Under the pieces are notes generated by a model. It was not told the origin of the DNA, did no database searches, and saw nothing but the letters and a program-made list of their open reading frames with translations. DNA of 49,683 nucleotides from the NCBI GenBank assembly GCA_039586095.1, contig JBDHLB010000004.1, forward strand, positions 1-49,683. The letters are read 5' to 3'. A program made the translations under genes and the position numbers. Positions 16,190 through 28,479 of this stretch are shown in pieces. Within the stretch, counting starts at the first letter, position 1. Every line of letters starts with the position of its first letter. Source of the stretch: JBDHBD01 sp039586095 (GTDB lineage: Bacteria > Gemmatimonadota > Gemmatimonadetes > Palauibacterales > Palauibacteraceae).

Positions 16190-17353
16190 TCAGAAGTGAA
16201 CCTGGAAGTGTGCCTTGAACGAGTTCTCGGTGCGCAGCTCCTCCGCGTCGAATAGCGCGAAGTCCCAGCTCAGCACGAGCTTCGTCCGGTCTCGAAAGAA
16301 GAGCTGTCCACCCGGGCTCAGGCCCCAACCCGCGTCGTCGTCCACGTCGACGTTGGGGTCGCCTCGATAGATACGAAGCACCGGCTCGAACCCCTCGACC
16401 CACTTCACTCCTTCGACCGGAACCTTCCAGGACCCGATCACCTGGAACTGGTAGAGGTTCGCCAGATCCTCTTTGGCTTCGAAATCGGGCGCGTCGCCAA
16501 CGACGTTCTGGGTCGGATTCTCGCCCAAAACGAGCCCCGCCTGAATGTGGAGACCGGGATCCGTGTATGCACCGAGTTCCGTCCACAGCTCGAACAGCGT
16601 GAAGTAGGTGCCATCGATCGCGCCGCTCTGCCGCTCGAACGGTACGTCGGTGAGCGCCACGGCCCCGGCGAAATCGAGCGGCATGCCCCCGACCTCGAAG
16701 GTGACCTCACCGCGTCCGATGAACTGCTTCTCGGTATTGAGGTCCGTCGCGTCGCTGAGCGATCGACCGTTGAACGCGCCCACCCAGTAGCCGAACCGAC
16801 CGTCGTGCGTGCGCCCGTCCAGCATGACCCCGGTGTCCCAAAGCGTCACGTCGAAGCGGACCAGATCGTTGAAGGGAGCGGCTCGCACGCCCGGAATGAC
16901 CGGTCGGCGCTCCACCGTTCTGTAGTAGGTGGAGGGACTGAAGAAGAAGCCGGCGAACGGGCGCTTCATGTGCCCGATCGTGAGTCGGGCGGCCGGATCG
17001 AAGACCATTCTCCCCCAGGCGTCTCGCAGTACGACGCCATCGATGTCCCTGAAGTCGGGTTGAATGCGAAACTCCAGCCAATCGTTCAGCTTCGCGTCGA
17101 ACAGGATGCGCGCCCGGCGCATGAAGAGGTCGATGGACGGCTCCTGCCTCTCACAGGCCGAGTCGAGGCTCGGCGGAAAGCCGTTGCAGGTCGTGGTCTC
17201 CGCCTGGATGCCGATTTGTCCGCTGATGCGGATCTGCGCCGCACCGGCGGTGACTTCCACCTGCCCCAGCACCGGTGTCGCAAACAGTGTGGCGGACAAC
17301 AGCCAGACCCCGAACCGCCCGGCCACCGTCCACACGCTTCCACCCTTCCCCAT
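16190..17353 (-). CDS. OprP/OprO-like outer-membrane porin
   Basis: 387 residues with a signal peptide (VWLLSATLFATPVLGQ). The body fits phosphate-selective porin O/P-type beta barrels: RISGQIGIQ, FMRRARILFDAKLNDWLEFRI QPDF, LTIGHMKRPFAGFFFSPSTY, an internal YWVGAFNGRSL, and alternating strands ending in an aromatic residue (FKAHFQVHF), typical of outer-membrane assembly. ATG 17353 has GAGG six bases upstream; an in-frame GTG at 17365 is less well placed. Substrate specificity is not predictable. The next 284 bp upstream show nothing coding that I can support. Confidence 0.85.
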   Translation of the reverse strand: MGKGGSVWTVAGRFGVWLLSATLFATPVLGQVEVTAGAAQIRISGQIGIQAETTTCNGFPPSLDSACERQEPSIDLFMRRARILFDAKLNDWLEFRIQPDFRDIDGVVLRDAWGRMVFDPAARLTIGHMKRPFAGFFFSPSTYYRTVERRPVIPGVRAAPFNDLVRFDVTLWDTGVMLDGRTHDGRFGYWVGAFNGRSLSDATDLNTEKQFIGRGEVTFEVGGMPLDFAGAVALTDVPFERQSGAIDGTYFTLFELWTELGAYTDPGLHIQAGLVLGENPTQNVVGDAPDFEAKEDLANLYQFQVIGSWKVPVEGVKWVEGFEPVLRIYRGDPNVDVDDDAGWGLSPGGQLFFRDRTKLVLSWDFALFDAEELRTENSFKAHFQVHF

Positions 17354-17636
17354 ATCTATCCTCACGTACTTCGCGGAGCTCGTTTACACGGAAAGAAGAC
17401 ACGTCCGACGGCGTCCGCGGTCGGTGTGCCTCCACGATCACGGGCCGCGTGAGGCAGGAAGCGCGCCCGGGTCCGTGGCGCGTCAGGGGGTCCGACCCAC
17501 CTCGTGCTCCGGCTCTAAGACGCTGCAATAGATAGGATTACAGAAAAGGGCGACGCAGCTAGACCGGCATATGTTGTGCCTTCACCCGAGACACTTTGTC
17601 GCGGTGCGGGCAACTCTGAGACAGCGCGCGCCGGCG

Positions 17637-18089
17637 TCAGTCCGGGTGTTCCGCGTGCTCCAGCTCCTGGCCTTCGTCGTCGGTCGCGAACCACTCGATG
17701 TCGGAGATCGAGGGCTCGGAGCGAAGGGCGGCGTCGATCGTCCGGCACAGGTCGAGGGTCACGGCTTCGGCCGCTTCGTCGCCGCCACCCCACAGCCGGT
17801 CGAAAAAACCCACCGGGGGCGGCTCCGCGAACACCAGCCACCTCTGGTCCTCGCCGTCCACGTTGCCGCAACCAAGGAAGAACGAGCGATTCGTGTGACG
17901 GACGATGAGCACCCACCCCCAATCCTCGGGTGTCGGCTCGGACACCATGAGCTCGCACTCCTCCAGACGTTCCCGGAGCCAGATGGCAAGCTCGGATCCA
18001 AAGCGGCCCGGGTGCACATGCCCGGCTTCATGTTCCTGTTCCACAAACGCGGCCGATTTGAAACGGACGTTGGTTCGAATCATCGCCAT
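17637..18089 (-). CDS. Conserved hypothetical protein, 150 residues
   Basis: A soluble, acidic protein without signal peptide or membrane segment. It has a recognisable but uncharacterised layout: FKSAAFVEQEH, LAIWLRERLEE, PTPEDWGWVLIVRHTNRSF, LGCGNVDGEDQRWLVFAEP, and an acidic C-terminus. The Trp-rich PEDWGW and NRSFFLGCGN segments recur in small uncharacterised bacterial proteins. It starts 21 bp after the stop of the upstream DadA-like gene on the same strand, so it is probably in its operon. Function unknown. Confidence 0.75.
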   Translation of the reverse strand: MAMIRTNVRFKSAAFVEQEHEAGHVHPGRFGSELAIWLRERLEECELMVSEPTPEDWGWVLIVRHTNRSFFLGCGNVDGEDQRWLVFAEPPPVGFFDRLWGGGDEAAEAVTLDLCRTIDAALRSEPSISDIEWFATDDEGQELEHAEHPD

Positions 18090-18110
18090 CCAGCTCTGGC
18101 GAGCACGGAA

Positions 18111-19391
18111 TCAGAAGCGATCCACGCGCATCGCCTGAACATCGAGAGTCGAGCGCCCTTCCAGCACGTAATCGGCGACCACCTGACCGCTGACCGGGCC
18201 AAGCGTCAACCCCATCATGGCGTGGCCGGTCGCCACACACACGCCCTGGTGCCCCGGTATCGGTCCCACGACCGGCAGCCCATCCGGTGTGCAGGGTCGG
18301 AGCCCTACCCACTCGGAGCGAATGTCCTCGAGCGCCACATCAGCCAGGTACTCGCTCGCCGCCTTCGTAAGCTGTTCGAGACGCTCCTCACGAACCTCGT
18401 GGTTCAGGCCGGACAGCTCAAGCGTGCCGGCGAATCGCACCATACCATCGAGTGGGGCGCAGAATACGAGCGATTCGGTGAGCACGCAGGTGATCCCGAG
18501 AGGAGGAGCGCCGCGCGGGCCGACCGCGAGATCGCGATGGTAGCCCTTGGCCGGCTGGAGAGGCAGCCGTACGCCCAGTGACCGGGTCAGCCGCCGGCTG
18601 TACGCTCCCGTGGCGAGAACCACGGCATCGGCCTTCAGCGTTTCTCCGAGGCGCGTCCGGACTCCCCGTGCGCGACCGCCAGCCGACACCAGTTCCGTGA
18701 CCTCTTCGCCGCTTCGAAGCTCCGCGCCGCGCCCCTGTGCGCGTTCGGCGAGCTCCAGCACGAAGCGACGGGGATCACACGTCGCGGCCTGGGGGAAGAG
18801 CGCCCCTCCGACCGTGTCGTCCCGCAGACAGGGCTCGCGCTCACGAAGAGCTTCCCCCTCGAGCGCCTCCGGCGTGTATCCGTAGCGCCGCAGCCGCTCC
18901 GCGTCCGCGTGGACCGAGGCGAGCCCCTCCCGCGTGCGGCACACCTCGTAGTATCCGGTCGGCCGATACCCGCAATCGAGTCCCTCTTCGGACACCAGCC
19001 GGCTGAACAGATCCAGGCTGACGTGTCCAAGCGGCCCGAGCACGCGCATGTTTGCCTCGAGTTGCTCTTCTGTGCAGGCAGCGCGGAATGCCAACAGCCA
19101 GCGCAGCAGATCGGGGTCCCAGCGCGGCGCGATGTAGAGCGGACCGACCCGGTTCGTCACCAACCGCAGCGCGTGCCTGACACGACCCGGCTTGTTCAGC
19201 GGCAGGTGTCCCGCCGCTATGACACCGGCGTTCCCGTACGAAGCGGCCCCGGCGATCTCGCCTCGCTCAAGCAGTGTCACACGCGCACCCCGCCGAGCCA
19301 GGAAGTAGGCCGAGCAAACGCCGATCACGCCACCTCCGACCACCACGACGTGCTTCTCGCCGACGCCGCCATTCGCACGCGCAACGCTCAT
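18111..19391 (-). CDS. FAD-dependent D-amino-acid dehydrogenase/oxidase (DadA-like)
   Basis: 426 residues. N-terminal dinucleotide-binding motif VVVVGGGVIGVCSAYFLARRG, then GAASYGNAGVI as in DadA-family proteins. C-terminal FAD contacts appear in WVGLRPCTPDGLPVVG and GVCVATGHAMMGLTLGP. The family oxidises D-amino acids or related secondary amines, usually at the inner membrane side, passing electrons to quinone or oxygen. The start at 19391 has only a weak ribosome binding site. It precedes the 150-residue unknown gene by 21 bp. Assignment to the DAO family is firm; the substrate is not. Confidence 0.88.
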   Translation of the reverse strand: MSVARANGGVGEKHVVVVGGGVIGVCSAYFLARRGARVTLLERGEIAGAASYGNAGVIAAGHLPLNKPGRVRHALRLVTNRVGPLYIAPRWDPDLLRWLLAFRAACTEEQLEANMRVLGPLGHVSLDLFSRLVSEEGLDCGYRPTGYYEVCRTREGLASVHADAERLRRYGYTPEALEGEALREREPCLRDDTVGGALFPQAATCDPRRFVLELAERAQGRGAELRSGEEVTELVSAGGRARGVRTRLGETLKADAVVLATGAYSRRLTRSLGVRLPLQPAKGYHRDLAVGPRGAPPLGITCVLTESLVFCAPLDGMVRFAGTLELSGLNHEVREERLEQLTKAASEYLADVALEDIRSEWVGLRPCTPDGLPVVGPIPGHQGVCVATGHAMMGLTLGPVSGQVVADYVLEGRSTLDVQAMRVDRF

Positions 19392-19512
19392 GGGGCGGAA
19401 CTCTGTATCCCGGGTCGATCAAGAGAATGCATGACACCTCGCTGGCGACTGCTGTCCACCGGTGGTACTCTCAGGCGCTTCATGCCGGACGCTCTCTGAA
19501 AAGGTACAACAG

Positions 19513-22404
19513 ATGCTCCACTTCGCCCGTCGCTCGCACGCCGAGATTCAGGCGGCTCGCTTCAGGACTATCGTGGCCGCAGCGAGCCTGGCTATGGGCA
19601 CCCTGGCACCCGCGCAGGAGTCGCAGGCCCAGGCACCAGCTTCGCTCGAAGCACTGACTCCGCCTGGTGCCATTCTGGGGTTCGACATCGGTGACGATTA
19701 CCACCTCGCCACCTATTCCGAGCTCGTCGAACACTGGCGAATCCTGGCCGATGAATCGCCGCGCGTGGCTCTCGAAGAGATCGGCACGACGGCTGAAGGG
19801 CGGCCGCAGTACATGGCGATCGTCACCTCACCCGCCAACCACGCGAATCTGGAGCGCTTTCGAGACATCTCTCTGCGACTCGCGCTCGCGGAGGACGTGT
19901 CGGAGGAAGAGGCACGGGCGCTCGCGGAGGAGGGCAAGGCCGTCGTGTGGATCGACGGGGGTCTCCACGCCACCGAGGTGCTCGGGGCGCACCAGCTCAT
20001 GGAGATCGTCTGGCAGCTGGCAAGTCGGGACGACGCGGAGACGCTGCGCATCCTGGACGACGTGATCGTGCTCGCGGTCCTCGCGAACCCGGACGGGATG
20101 GACCTCGTCTCCAACTGGTATATGCGCGAGTCGGAACCTGAGAAGCGGTCGACGAGCGGCATCCCGCGTCTCTACCAGAAGTACATCGGGCACGACAACA
20201 ACCGGGACTTCTACATGGTCACGCAGCCGGAGACCGAGAACATGACGCGGGTCATGTTCCACGAGTGGATCCCGCAGATGGTGTACACCCACCACCAGAC
20301 CGGCCCGGCCGGGACCGTGATGTTCGCGCCGCCGTTTCGGGGGCCGTTCAACTACCACATTGACCCGCTGGTCATTCTGGGGATCGACATGGTGGGCGCG
20401 GCCATGCACGGCCGGTTGGTCGCGGAGGGGAAGCCCGGCACGACCATGCGGCACGGCGCCCGCTACTCGACCTGGTGGAACGGGGGCCTCCGCACCGTCA
20501 CGTATTTCCACAACATGATCGGTCTGCTGACGGAGACGATCGGCAACCCGACTCCGATGGAGATCCCGTTTCTGCCCGACCGACAGCTTGCCAGTAACGA
20601 CCTTCCCGCTCCGATCGAGCCCCAGAAGTGGCGTTTTCGCCAGTCGATCGACTACTCGGTCACGGCCAACTACGCGGTCCTCGATTACGCGTCTCGCTAT
20701 CGGAAGACCTTGCTCCACAACGCGTACCGCATGGCACGCAACTCGATCGAGCGCGGAAGCGCCGATAGCTGGACGATCCACCCAAGGCGGATCCGGGCCG
20801 CCGAGCAGGCGATCGCGGCGGAGCGCGAAACCGAAGAGCGCTCGGCGGAATCGGCCGAATCGTCGCGGCGGTCGCGTGGGGCCCCGACCCACATCTTCGA
20901 GGAGGTACTTCGGGATCCGGACGCCCGCGACCCGCGCGGCTACATCATCCCCTCCGACCAGGCCGACTTCCCGACCGCCATCAAGTTCGTCAACGCGTTG
21001 ATCAAAACCGGTGTGGCGGTTCACCGGGCGACCGCCGACTTCGAGATTGGAGCCATTTCCTATCCGGTGGGCTCGTACGTGGTGAAGACGGCGCAGGCCT
21101 TCCGACCGCACGTGCTCGACATGTTCGAGCCGCAGATTCACCCGAACGATTTCGAGTATCCGGGCGGGCCGCCGATCCCGCCCTACGACTACGCCGGCTG
21201 GACCCTTGCCTATCTGATGGGCGTCGAGTTCGATCGGGTGCTCGAGGGCTTCGACGGTCCCTTCGAGCGAATCGAGGGCCTCGCGTCGCCGTCCGAGGGA
21301 CTGGTCGCGTTGGCCGAGACCCACGGGCCGCCGCCGGACGACGCTGCAGGCTTTCTTCTGAGCAGTCGTATCAACGATGCAGCCGTCGCGGCCAACCGGC
21401 TGCTGGCCGCGGGCGCCGAGGTGTTCCGGTTGGCCGGACCGACGTCGGCGGGCGGGCGGGAGTGGCCGGCCGGCACGATGCACGTTCCGGCCACACACAG
21501 GACCCGCCCGATCGTCGGGCCCCTGACCACCGGGTTCGGCCTTCCGTTTACCGCGGTTTCCGAGGCACCTCCTCCTGACGCACTTCGGCTGAAGCCGGTG
21601 CGGATCGGACTGTGGGATCGGTACGGCGGCTCCATGGCCTCGGGGTGGACACGCTGGCTGCTGGAGCAGTTCGAGTTCCCGTTCGAGGTCGTGTTTCCCC
21701 GGCGTCTGGACGAAGGCAGCCTGAGAGACGATTTCGACGTCCTGGTGTTCGTGACGGGAGCGATCCCGAGTGTGGGATCGAATGAGCGGAGCGCCCCTCG
21801 CTACTCACGCCCGCAGCCCGATCCCGCGCAAGTGCCCGAGGAGTACCGGGAGCGTCTGGGGCGCGTTACGAAAGACACGACGATCCCGGCGCTGAGGGAG
21901 TTTCTCGACGCCGGCGGAACGATCATCACGGTCGGTTCTTCGACGGCTCTCGCCGAGTACGCGGGCCTGCCCGTCTCCGATTACCTGGTCGATTACGAGA
22001 ACAAGCCGCTGGCACGGGAAGAGCTGTACACGCCGGGCTCGATCCATCGGGTCCGAATCGACACCCGTCTGCCGGTGACGTGGGGGCTGGACGAGGAGAT
22101 CGACGTGTTCATGAACCGGAGCCCCGTGTTTCGGCTGCCGGATGAGCCGGAGACGGAGGGACTACGGCCGATCGCCTGGTTCGAGTCCAATCGTCCGTTG
22201 CGGAGTGGCTGGGCCTGGGGCCAGGAGCACCTGGCAGCCGGGACCGCGATGGCCGAGGCGGACGTGGGTCGCGGCACGCTGTACCTGTTCGGCCCCGAGA
22301 TCCTGAACCGGGGCCAGACGCACGGCACGTTCAAGCTGTTCTTCAACGCGATTCAGCTGGCGGGTGCCACACCGTTGGCGAACGAGGCGGCCGCAGAGGA
22401 ATAG
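19513..22404 (+). CDS. Secreted M14-family zinc carboxypeptidase
   Basis: 963 residues from ATG 19513 (AAGG upstream). A signal peptide covers the first 40 or so residues (FRTIVAAASLAMGTLAPAQ). The M14 zinc motif is visible as HATE in DGGLHATEVLGAHQL, with the third zinc ligand in MVYTHHQTGPAGT; NPDGMDLVSNWY and NRDFYMVTQPET are also typical. The long C-terminal half is of the type seen in large M14 proteins of Gemmatimonadota and Bacteroidota, with a glutaminase-like fold possibly at the end (PVRIGLWDRYGGSMASGW). Probably periplasmic or extracellular peptide degradation. It is divergent from the DadA-like gene. Confidence 0.9.
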   Translation: MLHFARRSHAEIQAARFRTIVAAASLAMGTLAPAQESQAQAPASLEALTPPGAILGFDIGDDYHLATYSELVEHWRILADESPRVALEEIGTTAEGRPQYMAIVTSPANHANLERFRDISLRLALAEDVSEEEARALAEEGKAVVWIDGGLHATEVLGAHQLMEIVWQLASRDDAETLRILDDVIVLAVLANPDGMDLVSNWYMRESEPEKRSTSGIPRLYQKYIGHDNNRDFYMVTQPETENMTRVMFHEWIPQMVYTHHQTGPAGTVMFAPPFRGPFNYHIDPLVILGIDMVGAAMHGRLVAEGKPGTTMRHGARYSTWWNGGLRTVTYFHNMIGLLTETIGNPTPMEIPFLPDRQLASNDLPAPIEPQKWRFRQSIDYSVTANYAVLDYASRYRKTLLHNAYRMARNSIERGSADSWTIHPRRIRAAEQAIAAERETEERSAESAESSRRSRGAPTHIFEEVLRDPDARDPRGYIIPSDQADFPTAIKFVNALIKTGVAVHRATADFEIGAISYPVGSYVVKTAQAFRPHVLDMFEPQIHPNDFEYPGGPPIPPYDYAGWTLAYLMGVEFDRVLEGFDGPFERIEGLASPSEGLVALAETHGPPPDDAAGFLLSSRINDAAVAANRLLAAGAEVFRLAGPTSAGGREWPAGTMHVPATHRTRPIVGPLTTGFGLPFTAVSEAPPPDALRLKPVRIGLWDRYGGSMASGWTRWLLEQFEFPFEVVFPRRLDEGSLRDDFDVLVFVTGAIPSVGSNERSAPRYSRPQPDPAQVPEEYRERLGRVTKDTTIPALREFLDAGGTIITVGSSTALAEYAGLPVSDYLVDYENKPLAREELYTPGSIHRVRIDTRLPVTWGLDEEIDVFMNRSPVFRLPDEPETEGLRPIAWFESNRPLRSGWAWGQEHLAAGTAMAEADVGRGTLYLFGPEILNRGQTHGTFKLFFNAIQLAGATPLANEAAAEE

Positions 22405-22443
22405 TCAGCCGGTCCCCTTAGGCCGCCATACCGAGGTAGCGGC

Positions 22444-22461
22444 CGACGCCGGGTGGCGTCG
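22444..22461. terminator. Hairpin between convergent genes
   Basis: CGACGCC-GGGT-GGCGTCG forms a 7-bp GC-rich stem with a 4-base loop between the convergent M14 peptidase and dienelactone-hydrolase-like genes. No U-run follows on either strand, so terminator function is only suggested by position. Confidence 0.35.
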
Positions 22462-22476
22462 ACCGCTCGTGCCGGC

Positions 22477-23319
22477 TCAGTGGGCCAGGTTCTCGCCCAG
22501 GAACGCGAGGATGTCTTGCCAAGCTCGATCCGCCTCCTCGGGCACGTTTCGGCTGCGCAGGAAGCCGTGGTTCGCCCCGGGATAGATCTCGTACTCGTAC
22601 GACTTCCCGGCCTCGGCCATCGCCTCCTCCACGTCGGGCAGGGCGGCGTTGATGCGCGCATCGTTTTCGGCGTAGACACCCAGAATCGGCGTTTCGATGC
22701 GCGCCATCGCCTCGGCGTCCGGCGCGCCGCCGTAGCACACCACAGCAGCCTTCAGATCCGGATTGTCGGTCGCGTACCGGAAGGTCTGCGAGCCGCCCCA
22801 GCAGAAGCCCATCACGCCGATCGACTCTCCCCGCACGGAGTCGAGCGAGCGCAGGTAGTCGGCCGTGGCGTTCAGGTCGACGGTGATCGAGTCGGGCGGC
22901 AGGTCGCGAATCAGCGTCCGCGCGTTGTCCGCGCCCTCGGTCCCTCCTCGTCGTGACAGAAGATCGGGAGCGATCGCCACGTAGCCGGCTTCGGCCAGAT
23001 CGTGGGTCACCGTGCGGACCCAGTCGGACAGACCGAAGATCTCGTGGATCACGATCATTCCCGGGGCCGGGTCCGGTCGCTCGGGGAAGGCGATGTAGGC
23101 GGTGACCTCGTCCCCGCCCTCGCCCGTGTACTTCACCCACTCGCCGTGGCCCGAATAGGCCTCGAGCTGCGCCACGTAGTCGGGTGGCTCCTGCTCGGCT
23201 CCGGGCTGCGCGGTGAAGGTGGCGGCGGCCGAGTCACGAGCCGAGAACCTGCTGGTGGCGGTGAGGACGCCCACGATCAGGGCGGCTCCCACAGAAAGGT
23301 TGAGGATCGCGTTTCGCAT
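22477..23319 (-). CDS. Secreted dienelactone-hydrolase-family alpha/beta hydrolase
   Basis: 280 residues with an N-terminal signal or anchor (ILNLSVGAALIVGVLTA). The DLH fold is clear: PGMIVIHEIFGLSDWVRTV, the nucleophile elbow GVMGFCWGGSQTF with Cys as nucleophile, ILGVYAENDARIN holding the acid and YPGANHGFL holding the His. Substrate unknown; extracytoplasmic ester or lactone hydrolysis is likely. AGGAGGT nine bases before ATG 23319 fixes the start. The next gene upstream (unknown membrane protein) ends about 30 bp away and may be in the same transcript. Confidence 0.9.
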   Translation of the reverse strand: MRNAILNLSVGAALIVGVLTATSRFSARDSAAATFTAQPGAEQEPPDYVAQLEAYSGHGEWVKYTGEGGDEVTAYIAFPERPDPAPGMIVIHEIFGLSDWVRTVTHDLAEAGYVAIAPDLLSRRGGTEGADNARTLIRDLPPDSITVDLNATADYLRSLDSVRGESIGVMGFCWGGSQTFRYATDNPDLKAAVVCYGGAPDAEAMARIETPILGVYAENDARINAALPDVEEAMAEAGKSYEYEIYPGANHGFLRSRNVPEEADRAWQDILAFLGENLAH

Positions 23320-23349
23320 GCTAATGCTACCTCCTGGATCGGTCAACGG

Positions 23350-24216
23350 TTATCGAATCGTAAATCGCACGGGCAGGGCGGCCGGCGCCTCGACAATCAG
23401 GGGAGAGAAGCCGAGCGAGAGGTTGTGGATCTCCCGCTCGGGCAGGGCGGCTTCTTCGTCAGGCGTGAGGAGCGGAACGAGCTCGATCGCCAGCTCGAAA
23501 TCCTGGTCGACGAGCACGCCTCCGCGGCCGGCGATCACCCGGTCGTGGTACTGACTCCGTAGCTCCGAGAGCGCGAACCTGAGCAGGATGAGCGGCTCGG
23601 AGTCGGTGAGCCGATAGGTGTCTTCCCCGGCGACCAGCGTGGAATCGTAGGTCGGATCGCTGACCCGCCGGCTGAGCCGGTAGTCGCCCACCCGATCACC
23701 GCTCAGGTGCACGCGAGCGATGAGGTCCCCATCCGACGTCGTATCGACATCGATGCGTCGGATATCGTGGCGGCGTGCGATTAGATCGGTGAAGGCAGCC
23801 TCCTCCGTGGCCCGCGCCTCGCGCGCCCGGCTGTGGGCGAGCTCCCGTGCGGCGCCGGCTCCCACCAGCACCAGAGCCAGCACTCCGGCCGCTGCCATCA
23901 GCACGAAGGCGCGACGGCGCTGGCGAGCCGAGTCGTCGGGCGTCTCTTGCTCCAACCGGCGCCCGTACACGTAACCGACCGCAGTGAGCGAAATCAGAAA
24001 GAAGAGGGAGACGGCGATGCCCAGGCCGAAGATGACCGGGCCCGCGGCGTCGGGCCACGCGGAGTCGCCGAACAGGAAGAGCCACGAGAACCCAAGGGCA
24101 TAGCCGACGGCGCCGATACCTGCGACCGCGCCGAGCACGAGGCCCCACACGGCCCCGGCCAGGGCGTACAGCCTCCGCGAAGGGACACGGCGGGCCAGCG
24201 GGCGTGCGGGCTTCAT
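23350..24216 (-). CDS. Membrane protein of unknown function
   Basis: 288 residues from ATG 24216 (AGGAG upstream). Three hydrophobic segments fall in the first half (AVWGLVLGAVAGIGAVGYAL, VIFGLGIAVSLFFLISLTAV, AFVLMAAAGVLALVLVGAGA), with charged RRLEQETPDDSARQRRR between the second and third. A soluble C-terminal half rich in beta-type sequence follows the third segment (IRRIDVDTTSDGDLIARVHL, ending LPVRFTIR), probably outside the cytoplasm. I do not recognise a family. Likely co-transcribed with the hydrolase downstream. The 142 bp between it and mtgA hold nothing I can identify. Confidence 0.75.
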   Translation of the reverse strand: MKPARPLARRVPSRRLYALAGAVWGLVLGAVAGIGAVGYALGFSWLFLFGDSAWPDAAGPVIFGLGIAVSLFFLISLTAVGYVYGRRLEQETPDDSARQRRRAFVLMAAAGVLALVLVGAGAARELAHSRAREARATEEAAFTDLIARRHDIRRIDVDTTSDGDLIARVHLSGDRVGDYRLSRRVSDPTYDSTLVAGEDTYRLTDSEPLILLRFALSELRSQYHDRVIAGRGGVLVDQDFELAIELVPLLTPDEEAALPEREIHNLSLGFSPLIVEAPAALPVRFTIR

Positions 24217-24358
24217 GGTCGGGACTCCTGCATACCGGCAGAGGCAACGATCAGCAGCGGACTCGAATCTCCCACACATTCGGCTCCTCGCGCAGGAATG
24301 GGAAGCGGTCGACCTGTTCTACCTGTCCAACGGGCGGCTGCGTGAGTCGCCGACCCGC

Positions 24359-25210
24359 TCAACGCGCCGACGGCTCAACCTGCTGCCACAGGAAGTCCGC
24401 TTGCTCCATGCGCCCCTCGATCTCTCGCACGTATCGGGCGTACGCCGCGCTTTGACTGCCGGGATGCCAGCGAGAGGGCCGCGGGAGCGAGGCGGCGAGC
24501 ATCGCGGACTCGTGGAGGGTCAAGGCGGCGGAGGACTTGTCGAAGTAGCTGCTGGCCGCTGCATCGGCACCGTACACGCCAGGGCCGAACTCCACCACGT
24601 TCAGGTAGAGCTCGAGGATGCGACGTTTGCCCAAGTGCCGCTCGAGCTGACGGGTCAGGAGTGCCTCCTTCAGTTTCCGCCACGGGTTGCGTGACGGGGA
24701 GAGCCACAGGTTCTTGGCCAGCTGCTGTGTGATCGTGGAGGCGCCCCGCGGGGCTTCCCGGGAAGCGATCGCCTCTCGGATCGCCGCCATCAGCTCGCTG
24801 CGGGAGAAGCCATCGTGCCAGAAGAACTCGATGTCCTCGGCCGCGACCACGGCCCGCTTCAAGTGCACGGAGATCCGGTCGTAGGGCACCCACCTCCAAA
24901 CGACGGAAGGACTCTGGCCCGCAGCCCGGCGCCGGTCCTTGTAGGCCTCGATGAACGCCGTGGTAGTGGGTGGCCGAGCGGCAAGCGCTGATACGTCGGG
25001 CCAGGTGACGATCTGGTAGTCCAGGAACAGGACCGCGCCCAGCGCCACGACGCTCGCCCCGATCAGCGCGCCACGGCGGACCCGTACGTCACGCCGCGCC
25101 TGTGCGATCAGGCGCCAGGCACTTCTCGTCCGGCGCTTCGGCCCACGGAGCAGTTCATTGTCCTTCCGCGGCTCTGGCCCCATGTCCCCCGCCTGCTCAA
25201 CTTCCGTCAC
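24359..25210 (-). CDS. mtgA: Monofunctional biosynthetic peptidoglycan transglycosylase
   Basis: About 283 residues. An N-terminal membrane anchor (ALIGASVVALGAVLFLDYQI) is followed by a GT51 domain: AVVAAEDIEFFWHDGFS with the catalytic Glu, GASTITQQLAKNLWL, the second Glu region KEALLTRQLERHLGKRRILE and LYLNVVEFGPGVYG. GT51 enzymes polymerise lipid II into glycan strands on the outer face of the inner membrane; no transpeptidase domain is present. I chose GTG 25210 because GGAG lies six bases upstream; ATG 25183 and TTG 25234 are alternatives. Divergent from the sortilin-like gene. Confidence 0.92.
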   Translation of the reverse strand: MTEVEQAGDMGPEPRKDNELLRGPKRRTRSAWRLIAQARRDVRVRRGALIGASVVALGAVLFLDYQIVTWPDVSALAARPPTTTAFIEAYKDRRRAAGQSPSVVWRWVPYDRISVHLKRAVVAAEDIEFFWHDGFSRSELMAAIREAIASREAPRGASTITQQLAKNLWLSPSRNPWRKLKEALLTRQLERHLGKRRILELYLNVVEFGPGVYGADAAASSYFDKSSAALTLHESAMLAASLPRPSRWHPGSQSAAYARYVREIEGRMEQADFLWQQVEPSAR

Positions 25211-25325
25211 CGAGGTCTCCTCTGTTCGGACCAACGGACGGGCAGAAGGCCGTCACGACCCCACGACCTCGACCGGAAGGCGACACGCGGAAGCACCGGA
25301 ACGCCCGGGCGTACATGGAGCCGTC

Positions 25326-28469
<3,144 letters not shown>

Positions 28470-28479
28470 GAAAATTCGC

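Noticed and set aside
19828..21498. Long antisense frame inside the M14 peptidase gene
   Set aside because: Arg/Val-rich shadow of the real gene with no recognisable domain.
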